NCBI GenBank assembly: GCA_046328715.1
Contig: JAXLWB010000001.1
Coordinates: forward strand, 408,089 to 472,088
Direction: 5' to 3'
Length of the DNA: 64,000 nt
Source: JAXLWB01 sp046328715
GTDB taxonomy: Bacteria > Chloroflexota > Anaerolineae > Caldilineales > Caldilineaceae
Positions 24,772 to 33,322 of this stretch are shown piece by piece. Below the pieces are notes generated by a model. The model was not told where the DNA came from. It saw nothing but the letters and a program-made list of their open reading frames with translations, and ran no database searches. How positions within the stretch are numbered: the stretch's first letter is position 1; the number at the start of each line of letters is the position of its first letter. The translations under genes and the position numbers were made by a program.

Positions 24772-25305
24772 ATGATGACTCGAACTCAGCCCCTGGTCAC
24801 GGAACAAACAACCACCGATACGCTCAATCAACTGGTTGGCATCCTGCCTGATACACCGCTTGCCCAACTGCGCAGTCAACGGGCAGACATTGCTCGTTTT
24901 ATCCAAGGCAGCTACGATGCTCTGTTGACTCCTTCACAAACTTCGGGTGTGACTTGGGTTGAGCGTGGTTTGATTGCCTTGCGTGTAGCGACATTGACTT
25001 CCTGCTCACCCTTAGTCAGACATTATCGGAACCATCTGCGCCAATTGGGTGAATCGGTGACCACCATTGCTGCGGTTGAGAGTGTCCCGCTGGCGGTGTT
25101 GCTCTCCCCTCGCCTCACTGCACTGATCAAACATACTGATTTGTTGACGCTTCATCCTGCGGCAGCAACCTTTGAGCAAGTTGCCGAGTTGCGAGCGCAG
25201 GGATTGCGTGCCCCCGATATCGTCACCCTTGCCCAACTGATTGCCTTTTTAAGCTTTCAGGTGCGCGCGCTGGCTACGCTTCAGCTCTTGCAGGAGGAAA
25301 TATGA
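24772..25305 (+). CDS. CMD-domain protein, Avi_7170-like
   Basis: This 177-aa all-helical protein of the carboxymuconolactone decarboxylase superfamily lacks the C-x-x-C redox motif. Visible are A-L-R-V-A-T-L-T near residue 68 and paired helices ending L-I-A-F-L-S-F-Q-V-R. It overlaps the next gene by 4 nt (ATGA). Such proteins occur as a pair with an AhpD-like partner next to a luciferase-like monooxygenase and a family-5 binding protein (the Avi_7169/7170 and KPN_01854/01858 set, from memory). All four types are in this window. The function of the set is unknown. Confidence 0.8.
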   Translation: MMTRTQPLVTEQTTTDTLNQLVGILPDTPLAQLRSQRADIARFIQGSYDALLTPSQTSGVTWVERGLIALRVATLTSCSPLVRHYRNHLRQLGESVTTIAAVESVPLAVLLSPRLTALIKHTDLLTLHPAAATFEQVAELRAQGLRAPDIVTLAQLIAFLSFQVRALATLQLLQEEI

Positions 25306-25883
25306 CCCGTCAGCGTGATTTCACCTTTGCCGAACTCGATTGGGATCCCTGGCTCGAAACCATTGATCCCGACCAGGCGACAGCAGAACAGATTGCAGTG
25401 TTGGAAGAAAGCCATGCCACAGCAAAAAAGTCACCCTACTATCTGCTGTTGGCGCATGATGTCGATGTGTTACGTCAGCGTTCTCGGCTCTTCAATGCGG
25501 TGATGTATGGACAGAAGGGCTTGCCACGGGCCGAACGCGAATTAGCCAGTGTCGCCGTATCGCGTGTCAATGGCTGTGTCTACTGCGCCTCCGTCCACAG
25601 TCGCCTTTTTGCCCAATTGACCAAACAGCCAGAGATCATACAACGCATCTTTGATGAAGGGGTCGAGACAGAACTGCCGCTGCGCTACCGAGCGATTGTT
25701 GACTATGCTGTCAAACTAACCATATCGCCGCACTTGGTCACTGCCTCCGACCTTGATTCGTTGCGCAGTGTTGGGCTGAACGACTTGGAGATCTTGGATC
25801 TTGGTCATGTGATCGCCATGTTTGCCTGGGCCAATCGTTTGTTGCAGACGTTAGGTGAGCCAATTCAGAAGGTCGAAGCGTAA
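25302..25883 (+). CDS. AhpD-like alkylhydroperoxidase-domain protein, Avi_7169-like
   Basis: This 193-aa CMD/AhpD-fold protein has the redox motif C-V-Y-C-A-S-V-H near residues 88-95, in the position of the AhpD active-site C-x-x-C-x-x-x-H. The upstream helix reads E-R-E-L-A-S-V-A-V-S-R-V-N-G. AGGAGG lies before the ATG inside the previous gene, and the 4-nt overlap indicates coupling. AhpD proteins reduce peroxidase partners; here a thiol-disulfide or peroxidase role linked to sulfur oxidation chemistry is possible. It is the last gene before promoter E, which begins 22 nt after its stop. Confidence 0.85.
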   Translation: MTRQRDFTFAELDWDPWLETIDPDQATAEQIAVLEESHATAKKSPYYLLLAHDVDVLRQRSRLFNAVMYGQKGLPRAERELASVAVSRVNGCVYCASVHSRLFAQLTKQPEIIQRIFDEGVETELPLRYRAIVDYAVKLTISPHLVTASDLDSLRSVGLNDLEILDLGHVIAMFAWANRLLQTLGEPIQKVEA

Positions 25884-25904
25884 CGTGAAGGGGTGGTAAG
25901 GTTT

Positions 25905-25959
25905 GTTACCACTTTGTTACCACCTTGTAACCGATCCTGTTACCGCTGCTTGTTAAACC
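25905..25959 (+). promoter_or_regulatory. Promoter E with four-box array (sulfate transporter operon)
   Basis: GTTACC (25905), GTTACC (25916), GTAACC (25927) and GTTACC (25939) again have 11-11-12 spacing. A weak TAAACC lies at the -10 position (25954), 15 nt after the last box. The leader to the transporter gene is about 170 nt and, unlike the other four, contains no cysteine-rich ORF. Confidence 0.75.
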
Positions 25960-26129
25960 AATGAGATACAAAACGAATGCTCTCCCATTCACTTTCTCAT
26001 CTAACGTGAGCTCTGCTTGAGACCAATAGTCCTAGAGGGACAAAACTATCGGCTTCAAAGCGACCGCACGATTAATATCTACCGCACTGAACAGAAGCTC
26101 GGCAGTGTGTGAACCAAACAGGCAGAGGT

Positions 26130-28067
26130 ATGTCGATTCTTCTTGAACAACTGACCAAGCGTTACGACGGGCATCCAGTGGTAAACAACGTTTCGCTGGA
26201 AATTACCGATGGCGAATTTTTCGTGCTGCTAGGCTCCAGCGGCAGCGGCAAAACGACCGTGTTGAACATGGTTGCAGGGCTGGCAGGCATTGACCAGGGG
26301 CGAGTGCTGCTTCACGGCCGCGATGTCACCCACTTGCCGATCCAGGAACGTAATGTCGGCTATGTCTTTCAAAATTACGCCCTCTTTCAACACATGAGCG
26401 TAGCTGACAACATTGAATTTGGATTGCGTGTGCGCAAAGTTTCCGCCAGCGAACGCAAACGCCGCAGCGCTGAACTACTAGAGCTGATTGGCCTGGCAGG
26501 CCTGGGGACACGGATGCCCCGTCAGCTTTCCGGTGGACAACAGCAACGGGTGGCCCTGGCCCGTGCCCTGGCCCACAAACCCGATGTACTGTTGCTGGAT
26601 GAACCGCTCGGCGCGCTCGATGCCAAGATTCGTACGGAATTACGCCGCTCGCTGCGCAGCTTGCAGCAAGAGCTGGGGATCACCACCATCATGGTGACCC
26701 ACGACCAGGATGAAGCCTTCGAATTGGCCGACCGGATGGGGGTGATGAGCTTTGGACGTTTGATCGAGGTAGGGACCCCTTCGAATCTCTACCGTTATCC
26801 GCAAACTGAGTTTGTGGCTGCCTTTTTGGGCAATGCCAATTTGATGGTGGGTCAGGCGACGGCGGGCGGTGTGCAACTGGGGCCGCGTCATTTCCCGCTC
26901 AAATCGACGCCTCCTCCCCTGCCAATGGATGATGCACGGCGGGTGCAGGTCCTCTTTCGTCCTGAAGATGTACTGTTGGCTGCTACAAGCGAAGATCTTG
27001 GATGCCCGCCGTTGGGGCAAGGGATAGTTGAGCAGATTACTTTTGCTGGCTCGTTTGAGCGCTTGCGTGTGCGTTTACCTGCGATTCCAGGGGTGCGCCC
27101 GATTGCACCACCTGTCTCCTTTGGCGAGCCTGGGCTGGTCGTGGAAGTCACCCGTACCCAAGACCAGGTGAGCCGCCTGCCCTTAAAACCTAACAAACAG
27201 ATTTGGGTAGGGATCAGCCGCATGCATACGCTCACTCATCCAGGGTTGCAATTCCTATTGCTCAGCGATGGTAGCGCACCTGCCCAGGCGGCGCTGCTTG
27301 TTAGCAGTCAGATCGCTCGCCTCTCGCATGCACGAGTCACCTTATTAGGCTACGGGCTGCGCGGCGATGCCATGCAGCGTCATTTGCAAGAGGTAAAGGA
27401 GCAGATGGGCAGCGGGTTGGCTTCCTTGGAGATTCGTACTACTTCGGCTTCACCCGAAGAGGCAATCACTGAGGAGGTAGAGCGCAAACCCTATGATTTG
27501 GTGGTGTTGGGGGTCGATGGCACCACCCGGCTCGACCTGGCTGAACAGATTCTGGAGGCAGGCGAGCATCACCTATTGCTGGTACCTTGTTCACAACCCA
27601 CACCGAAGCGGGCCTTGATCTGTGTGGCCAGCGGTGAGCCGGGCAAGGAAGGAGTTCTCTTCACGGCACGACTTATCCGCCATCTGGGAGCATCGGCAAC
27701 CTTACTCACGATCCTACCCGAGAGTGAAAAATCGTCCGAGTCGCGTGAACGGGTTGTCCGCTTTCTGTCCGGTGGCGTACGTACATTACAAAGTTTGGGC
27801 GTCGCTGCCGAAACCAGTGTGCGGAATGGCCCTGTCCACGAAAAAATTCTGAATGAGTTGAATACAGGTAACTATGATTTGCTAGTCCTTGGCGCACCGC
27901 TGCCTGATCTCGAAGGCAAAATCTCACTCGACGGTCTGGTAGGCAAGTTGCTGCGCGAAGTTAAAGATCGTTCCATTCTCATCATCCGCTCGTCCCAACA
28001 AGACCACGGCAATCGCTTGCCGCTGCCACTCAACGAGCGAATTAATAACATCAAGGAGATTCTCTAA
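26130..28067 (+). CDS. cysA: Sulfate-type ABC ATPase fused to two UspA-like domains
   Basis: This 645-aa protein has residues 1-235 as a CysA/PotA-type ABC ATPase: Walker A G-S-S-G-S-G-K-T-T at 35-43, signature L-S-G-G-Q-Q-Q-R near 135, Walker B L-L-L-D-E-P near 156. Residues about 240-380 are a TOBE/MOP-like regulatory region with F-R-P-E-D-V. The last 260 residues resemble two universal-stress-protein domains (V-V-L-G-V-D-G near 463 and L-L-V-L-G-A-P near 593). Normal CysA is about 350 aa, so the tail is an added module that may bind nucleotide and adjust uptake. The ATG at 26130 is set by alignment; a GTG at 26109 is possible. Sulfate specificity is inferred from the permease pair and context. 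Confidence 0.88.
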   Translation: MSILLEQLTKRYDGHPVVNNVSLEITDGEFFVLLGSSGSGKTTVLNMVAGLAGIDQGRVLLHGRDVTHLPIQERNVGYVFQNYALFQHMSVADNIEFGLRVRKVSASERKRRSAELLELIGLAGLGTRMPRQLSGGQQQRVALARALAHKPDVLLLDEPLGALDAKIRTELRRSLRSLQQELGITTIMVTHDQDEAFELADRMGVMSFGRLIEVGTPSNLYRYPQTEFVAAFLGNANLMVGQATAGGVQLGPRHFPLKSTPPPLPMDDARRVQVLFRPEDVLLAATSEDLGCPPLGQGIVEQITFAGSFERLRVRLPAIPGVRPIAPPVSFGEPGLVVEVTRTQDQVSRLPLKPNKQIWVGISRMHTLTHPGLQFLLLSDGSAPAQAALLVSSQIARLSHARVTLLGYGLRGDAMQRHLQEVKEQMGSGLASLEIRTTSASPEEAITEEVERKPYDLVVLGVDGTTRLDLAEQILEAGEHHLLLVPCSQPTPKRALICVASGEPGKEGVLFTARLIRHLGASATLLTILPESEKSSESRERVVRFLSGGVRTLQSLGVAAETSVRNGPVHEKILNELNTGNYDLLVLGAPLPDLEGKISLDGLVGKLLREVKDRSILIIRSSQQDHGNRLPLPLNERINNIKEIL

Positions 28068-29188
28068 TGTTTCGTCAAACATCCAAAGTTGTCCTCGTAT
28101 TACTACTACTTGGTCTGTTGGCTGCTTGTGTGGCCCCCGCTGCAACGACAGCACCGGCTGCCAACCAGCAGTCGTCCAGTGCCGCTGCACCTGCTCCCGC
28201 CAGCAGTGACGCTGCACCTGCTCCCGCCAGCAGTGACGCTGTCAAATTAATCTTGGGGGCCTACACCACGCCGCGCGAAGCTTATGCTAAGCTGATTCCC
28301 ATCTTTCAGGCCAAGTGGAAAGCCGACCACAACCAGGATGTGACCTTCGAAGAGTCCTACCTCGGCTCAGGTGCCCAATCGCGAGCGATCGTCGAGGGCT
28401 TTGAGGCAGACATCGCAGCACTCTCATTGGAGGCTGACATCACTCGCATTGAAAAGGCCGGACTGATTACCCATGACTGGAAGTCAGGTGCCAGCAAAGG
28501 TATCGTGAGCACATCAGTCGTGGTCTTTGCCGTGCGCAAGGGCAATCCCAAAGGCATCAAGGATTGGGCTGACCTCGCCAAAGAGGGTGTCGAAGTTCTC
28601 ACTCCCAATCCGAAGACCAGCGGTGGTGCCATGTGGAATATTCTTTCACTGTATGGCGCTGCCAAACGGGGTTTTGTTGAGGGGGTAGCCAAGGAGGATG
28701 ATGCGGCGGCGCAGGCCTTTCTGCTCAGTGTGCTCAAAAATGTTACAGTGATGGACAAAGGGGCGCGTGAGAGCATCACCAATTTTGAGCAAGGGGTCGG
28801 CGATGTGGCGATTACTTACGAAAATGAGGCGTTGGTTGCCCAAAAAGGTGGCCAGGATTATGAGTTTGTGATCCCTCGCTCCTCGATTTTGATCGAAAAC
28901 CCAGTGGCAGTGGTCGACAGCTACGTGGACAAGCATGGCACACGCGCCGCCGCTGAAGCCTTTGTCGATTTCCTTTTCACAAAGGAAGCACAGACCATCT
29001 TTGCTGATTACGGACTGCGCTCAATTGACGCCGAGGTTGCCAAAGCCACGGCAGCCCAATACCCAGCCTTAGAAGATCAATTTACCATCGACTACTTCGG
29101 CGGCTGGAAAGAAGCCACTCCCACCTTCTTCGGTGATGATGGCATCTACACCAAGACGGTAGCGCAGGTGCAGGGACTGGGGGAGTGA
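28067..29188 (+). CDS. Sulfate-binding lipoprotein, Sbp/CysP family
   Basis: This 373-aa substrate-binding lipoprotein has a signal peptide with lipobox L-A-A-C at residues 18-21, then a low-complexity Ala/Pro/Ser linker containing a perfect 27-bp tandem duplication (28184-28210 and 28211-28237), giving nine repeated residues. The folded domain shows Y-L-G-S-G-A-Q-S-R-A near residue 100, L-T-P-N-P-K-T-S-G-G-A near 183-193 and D-V-A-I-T-Y-E-N-E near 246, all of the Sbp/CysP sulfate-binding family. Its ATG overlaps the ATPase stop (TAATG). It captures sulfate or thiosulfate outside the membrane for the CysTW permease. Confidence 0.92.
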   Translation: MFRQTSKVVLVLLLLGLLAACVAPAATTAPAANQQSSSAAAPAPASSDAAPAPASSDAVKLILGAYTTPREAYAKLIPIFQAKWKADHNQDVTFEESYLGSGAQSRAIVEGFEADIAALSLEADITRIEKAGLITHDWKSGASKGIVSTSVVVFAVRKGNPKGIKDWADLAKEGVEVLTPNPKTSGGAMWNILSLYGAAKRGFVEGVAKEDDAAAQAFLLSVLKNVTVMDKGARESITNFEQGVGDVAITYENEALVAQKGGQDYEFVIPRSSILIENPVAVVDSYVDKHGTRAAAEAFVDFLFTKEAQTIFADYGLRSIDAEVAKATAAQYPALEDQFTIDYFGGWKEATPTFFGDDGIYTKTVAQVQGLGE

Positions 29189-29193
29189 AATGC

Positions 29194-29274
29194 TGACAAG
29201 ATGACATGGTGAAGGGATGACAAGGTGAGAGATGATAAGAGATTAGGTCATCTTGTTATCCTGTCATCTTGTCA
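29194..29274. other. Inverted repeat between binding protein and permease genes
   Basis: TGACAAGATGACA (29194-29206) and TGTCATCTTGTCA (29262-29274) form a perfect 13-bp stem around a partly self-complementary interior. It lies between cistrons and lacks a T-run on +, so it may stabilise the upstream mRNA or reduce permease expression relative to binding protein. Confidence 0.5.
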
Positions 29275-29288
29275 AAAAAGTAATTATT

Positions 29289-30137
29289 ATGAATGCAATT
29301 CCTATAGAGCCAACCCAACCAATTGTTCGCATTCCCTGGGGTAAATGGGGGGTGCGTACGTTGGCTTTTGCCTATTTGGCGGTACTGTTGGTGATTCCGC
29401 TGCTGGTGATTCTGCAAGATGGGCTGCGTGGCGGCTTGGGCGAACTGTGGCGCCAGGTGACGTTACCCGTGGCCTGGCATGCACTGATGCTGACCTTGTG
29501 GACTGCCGCAGTGATGACCGTCATCAATGCCGTGATGGGTACGTTAACTGCCTATGTGCTGGTGCGTTACGAATTTCCTGGCAAAGGTCTATTGAATGGT
29601 CTAATCGATTTGCCGTTAGCGATTCCAACTTTGGTTACGGGTGTGATGTTGGTGGCGCTTTACGGCCCACAGCAATCCGTTGGTGCATGGCTGAAGCAGA
29701 CATGGGGCATCTCAGTAATCTTTGCACCGCCAGGGATTATTCTGGCCTTGCTCTTTGTGACCTTTCCCTTTGTGGTGCGTGCAGTCGAACCGGTCCTCCA
29801 TGCGCTGGATCGCAGCCAAGAGGATGCGGCGGCCAGTTTGGGGGCGGGCGATGCGACGATCTTCTGGCGTATTATCTTGCCACCTTTGTGGGCACCGATT
29901 GCAGCGGGTGCGCTCTTGAGTTTTGCACGTGCGATTGGCGAATTTGGCGCAATCGTAATCGTGGCTGGCAACATCCCATTGAAATCGCAGACGGCGGCGG
30001 TCTATGTGCTGGGCGAGGTGGAATCGGAAAACCGGCTGGGCGCAAGTGCCATCTCTCTGGTGATGATTGCCATCGCCTTTAGCCTGATCCTGTTCGTGGA
30101 CTGGTTACAAAAACGGCGCAACCCGGAGGCCGCATGA
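29289..30137 (+). CDS. cysT: Sulfate ABC transporter permease CysT-type
   Basis: This 282-aa inner-membrane permease has about six transmembrane segments. The first is near residues 24-42; F-P-G-K-G-L-L-N-G-L-I-D-L-P-L-A-I-P-T-L-V-T-G near residue 97 and the EAA loop E-D-A-A-A-S-L-G-A-G near 178 match CysT/CysU. An ATG at 29289 is used; the ribosome binding site is weak, perhaps because of the hairpin just upstream. It overlaps the CysW gene by 4 nt and forms the channel with it. Confidence 0.92.
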   Translation: MNAIPIEPTQPIVRIPWGKWGVRTLAFAYLAVLLVIPLLVILQDGLRGGLGELWRQVTLPVAWHALMLTLWTAAVMTVINAVMGTLTAYVLVRYEFPGKGLLNGLIDLPLAIPTLVTGVMLVALYGPQQSVGAWLKQTWGISVIFAPPGIILALLFVTFPFVVRAVEPVLHALDRSQEDAAASLGAGDATIFWRIILPPLWAPIAAGALLSFARAIGEFGAIVIVAGNIPLKSQTAAVYVLGEVESENRLGASAISLVMIAIAFSLILFVDWLQKRRNPEAA

Positions 30138-30988
30138 ACTCAACCCTGACTGGACACTTTGCCGCTCAAAACACCCGCCCGGTGACAGCCAATCAGAGCT
30201 GGCGACGTCGCCTGTTGATTGGATTGGTGGTGGGTTACGTTGCCGTTTTGATCCTTGCCCCGATCGTACGCTTGATCTATGGCGCGCTGGAAAAAGGAGT
30301 TGCGCCAGTTCTTCAAACCATTGCTGACCCTGAAGTGCTCCAGTCCTTTCAACTCACCCTGTGGATTGCGGTGATTGCTCTGGTGGTTCATGCATCATGC
30401 GGGACATTGGTGGCGTGGGTACTGGTGCGCCATCGTTTTCCGGGGCGCAAATTGCTCAATGGGCTGATCGACCTGCCCTTTGCTATTTCGGCAGTCGTCG
30501 TCGGTTATATGCTGCTGCTGCTCTTTGGGCGCAATGGCTTGCTCGCCCCGCTGCTCACAGCGCTCAACCTCAAAGTTGCTTTCGCTGTGCCGGGCATGAT
30601 CCTGGCGACACTCTTTGTCACAATGCCTTTTATGGTGCGTGAGTTGATCCCTGTATTGGAAGCTTTCGGTACCCAACAAGAGCGTGCCGCCGCCACTCTC
30701 GGGGCTAGCGGCTGGCAGACCTTTCGCTTTGTCACCTTTCCCGCCATTCGTTGGGGCTTTATCTATGGCCTGACGCTGACCTTCGCCCGCGCGCTGGGCG
30801 AGTTCGGCGCAGTACTAGTGATCGGTGGCGGGATTCAGGGACGCACCGAGACAGCAACCTTGTTCATCTACCGGGCATTGGATGAGCGGCAATATGTGGG
30901 TGCGTATAGCGCTGCTTTGGTATTGGGCTTGTTCTCGCTTGCGCTGGTGATGGGCGCTGATTTTCTGCGGCGTCGTGGGAAGTTGTAG
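30134..30988 (+). CDS. cysW: Sulfate ABC transporter permease CysW-type
   Basis: This 284-aa partner permease has a hydrophobic N-terminal segment near residues 27-45, F-P-G-R-K-L-L-N-G-L-I-D-L-P-F-A-I-S-A-V near residue 101, an EAA loop E-R-A-A-A-T-L-G-A-S-G near 182, and A-R-A-L-G-E-F-G-A-V-L-V near 218, all characteristic of CysW. The start codon overlaps the CysT stop (ATGA). It is the last gene of the promoter E operon and is followed by a strong hairpin at 31003. Confidence 0.92.
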   Translation: MNSTLTGHFAAQNTRPVTANQSWRRRLLIGLVVGYVAVLILAPIVRLIYGALEKGVAPVLQTIADPEVLQSFQLTLWIAVIALVVHASCGTLVAWVLVRHRFPGRKLLNGLIDLPFAISAVVVGYMLLLLFGRNGLLAPLLTALNLKVAFAVPGMILATLFVTMPFMVRELIPVLEAFGTQQERAAATLGASGWQTFRFVTFPAIRWGFIYGLTLTFARALGEFGAVLVIGGGIQGRTETATLFIYRALDERQYVGAYSAALVLGLFSLALVMGADFLRRRGKL

Positions 30989-31002
30989 AAGGTGGATATA
31001 AT

Positions 31003-31032
31003 AAGGGGCAGGCGAATCAACGCCTGCCCCTT
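31003..31032. terminator. Bidirectional terminator hairpin
   Basis: AAGGGGCAGGCG and CGCCTGCCCCTT form a perfect 12-bp stem with a 6-nt loop between the convergent transporter operon and SIMPL gene. T-runs are short on both sides. Confidence 0.7.
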
Positions 31033-31098
31033 GGTAGTCAGAGCTGTTAGCGGTAGCGTACGGCCCCGTGCTCACGCATGGGGTTCTGACATACCATT

Positions 31099-31863
31099 CT
31101 ACTCAGCGATCTCGTAGGTGACTTGCAGTTGGGTACCGATCTCCAATTCACCCGGTTGAATTGGCTGGCCACCACCACCACCATAGGCATTGGTGGTTTG
31201 CATATTGCTGGCAAAGGGCATGGCACTGCCAATCACTTCGCTCACGCTTAAGACCTTGCCCACCTTGACCCCATTGAGGTCGGCCAACTCTGCGGCCTTG
31301 GCCTTGGCATCGGCGACTGCATCTTTGCGGGCTTCGGATTTGGCGGTGCTGTTATCTTCCAGACTGAACTCAATGCCGTAGATGTTGTTGGCACCGGACT
31401 TCATCGCTGCATCCAACACCTCGCCTACCTTCTCCAAATCACGAATCGTCACCGAAACGTTGTTAGACACACGATAGTTGACCTTGTCATCGGGCAGTGG
31501 ACCATCATTGCCAAATCGTTCAGCGTAGACGCTGAAGCCGGAGGTCTGGATGTCTTCCTTGGCAATGCCAGCGTCAGTCAGTGTACTGATCACGGCCTCG
31601 ATCAACTTCTTGTTGGCCTCACTCGCCTCTTCCACAGAGGGGCGCAGCACTTCGACGCCAATGTTGGCTCGGGCAATGTCGGGCTTGATTTTGACCTTAC
31701 CATCGCCGATTACGGTAATCGTCTTCACCGGGGCGGTGGTGCTCTGTTGGGCCAAGGCAACGCGAGATGTGCCATTGTTGAGGGCGGCAAAGGTAATACC
31801 ACCCATCAGTACAGCTGTCGCCAGCGCAGTTGTAACAATGTTCTTCAGGTTAAAACGGGACAT
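31099..31863 (-). CDS. SIMPL-domain (DUF541) exported protein
   Basis: This protein of about 254 aa has an N-terminal signal (T-A-L-A-T-A-V-L-M-G-G-I-T-F-A-A) and a SIMPL/DUF541 domain. I-T-V-I-G-D-G-K-V-K-I-K-P-D near residues 49-62 is the family start, followed by T-L-T-D-A-G-I-A-K-E-D-I-Q-T-S-G near 94 and A-K-A-K-A-A-E-L-A near 186. The ATG at 31863 is preferred over 31869 because AGGAG then has 7-nt spacing. SIMPL proteins are periplasmic or surface proteins of poorly defined function (BP26-like channels in some bacteria). It is transcribed toward the sulfate transporter operon. Confidence 0.88.
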   Translation of the reverse strand: MSRFNLKNIVTTALATAVLMGGITFAALNNGTSRVALAQQSTTAPVKTITVIGDGKVKIKPDIARANIGVEVLRPSVEEASEANKKLIEAVISTLTDAGIAKEDIQTSGFSVYAERFGNDGPLPDDKVNYRVSNNVSVTIRDLEKVGEVLDAAMKSGANNIYGIEFSLEDNSTAKSEARKDAVADAKAKAAELADLNGVKVGKVLSVSEVIGSAMPFASNMQTTNAYGGGGGQPIQPGELEIGTQLQVTYEIAE

Positions 31864-32007
31864 TTTCATTCTCCTATTTGCAGATTTATTTTACTCAATT
31901 ACCATGTTTTTCATGTCGACATGCGGGAATCTTTGTTGTTCCCATGTGCCGATTGAGACGAGCGCAGGAAGGAGAATGTTCCAATCTTTGTAGAAAAAAT
32001 TTGAAAT

Positions 32008-33228
32008 CTATGAAAAAAAGACGCCAGCCACGGTTACAATCGATTTATTTGCCTCGTCGGCCGGGCAGACGGCATAGCCAAATTGTTGCCCGGGCAGATC
32101 GTTGAGGGTTTGCATGGTGAGAAAGATCGGAGTCACACCGCAGACATTGTTGCGATTGTTTTGGCTGTGGATGGTGCGATAGAAGCCCTGGGAGTCCCCT
32201 TTACGCATCTGATTTAGCAGCAGATAATCGGATGCTTTGATCTGTGCTTTCCCTTGCTCGTCCAGCGGCTCTCCGCCAAAGGCTGGCCCGACATGGGCCA
32301 AATCGCCAGAAGCAATAACCAGGGTGCGTTTTGTTTCACAAGTCTGGCGTAATACCTCAAGTACGCCTGAAACGATTTTATGCATGGTTGGATCGCCGCT
32401 GCCATTCGTGGTTGAACGCAGCGAGCCGACCAACATGGGCAACATCTCTACCGGTTGTCCACCGCGCAGATGATGGAGCCAAACCGCCACCAAATCCAAC
32501 GAATGCTCGCTCTGGTGGCGCAGTTCGCCCGCAAATGCAGCACGTTCACCAATTACCTCAACCAATGGATCAACCAACTGCTGCGCCGTAGGTAACACGC
32601 CATAGGGCGTCGCATAATGTTGGCGGGTGAGCGTAAAGGAATCGTCGCCGTAGTGATCGGTACCGATGAGGATGACCTGCTCTGCTTGGCGGGCTGCTTC
32701 GGCGGCTCGTTTCCACACCTGCGCATAGACAGCGCCACCGCGCGGATAGTCGATATGGGGGCTGAGCAAACCGACCGGCTTGGACCAATCAACGACGGCG
32801 CTTTCGACATCGGCTTGCTCCAAATAGTTCTGTAAATAGTTCCACAATTGGCGTGGCTCGGCGGGATAGGAACGCCCCGCTAAGTTTGACTCGCGGAAGG
32901 GGGCGCTGCGAAACTGTTTAATCGCGTCGCTGCGTGCAGCTTGGGCGCGTTCGTTGTCCAGCATCGTGGCTTGATCAAGTGCCTGAAAGAGATCTTCTAC
33001 GATTGAGGTTTCGATGCTAACGCTATAGTAACGCTCAAAGGCATGACACATTTCCGGAATGGTGCGGCGACCATCACAAAAGGCGAGGACCATCGCAAGT
33101 GGCTGGGGAACCAATAGATAGCCATCCACTAACTGCTGTGGATCGCTGAAACGAAAAAAAGGTTGACCTTCGTGTTCGACTGGACGGATATCCAGTGAGC
33201 GCAGTTTGGGACGGAGTGGTAGGGTCAC
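32008..33228 (-). CDS. MEMO1-family protein (AmmeMemoRadiSam system protein B)
   Basis: This 406-aa protein has an N-terminal R-P-V-E-H-E-G-Q-P-F-F segment and a MEMO domain from about residue 135. S-P-H-I-D-Y-P-R-G-G-A-V-Y near 159 and I-L-I-G-T-D-H-Y-G near 187 carry the histidines of the nonheme-dioxygenase-like site, with R-H-Q-S-E-H-S-L-D near 239 and A-S-G-D-L-A-H-V-G-P-A near 306. The GTG at 33228 is chosen by alignment; the frame is open to 33318 through low-complexity DNA, so the start is uncertain. The AmmeMemoRadiSam A protein and radical SAM partner are not adjacent. Function of bacterial MEMO remains unclear. Confidence 0.85.
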   Translation of the reverse strand: MTLPLRPKLRSLDIRPVEHEGQPFFRFSDPQQLVDGYLLVPQPLAMVLAFCDGRRTIPEMCHAFERYYSVSIETSIVEDLFQALDQATMLDNERAQAARSDAIKQFRSAPFRESNLAGRSYPAEPRQLWNYLQNYLEQADVESAVVDWSKPVGLLSPHIDYPRGGAVYAQVWKRAAEAARQAEQVILIGTDHYGDDSFTLTRQHYATPYGVLPTAQQLVDPLVEVIGERAAFAGELRHQSEHSLDLVAVWLHHLRGGQPVEMLPMLVGSLRSTTNGSGDPTMHKIVSGVLEVLRQTCETKRTLVIASGDLAHVGPAFGGEPLDEQGKAQIKASDYLLLNQMRKGDSQGFYRTIHSQNNRNNVCGVTPIFLTMQTLNDLPGQQFGYAVCPADEANKSIVTVAGVFFS

Positions 33229-33322
33229 GGTAGGTTGGGAAAGAAAGATAGGGCGATAGGGATATGGGGTGATGAGGAGAAGTCGGTGTTGATTTCCCTT
33301 ATCTCCCCACCTCCCCATCTGG

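Noticed and set aside
25960..26129. Search for a cysteine-rich leader peptide before the sulfate transporter operon
   Set aside because: The only short ORF (from about 25960) has no cysteine codon, so promoter E seems to lack a Cys leader.
29345..30082. 245-codon + strand ORF overlapping cysT in another frame
   Set aside because: Cysteine- and glycine-rich nonsense composition typical of an out-of-frame reading of a GC-rich membrane gene; cysT is unambiguous.
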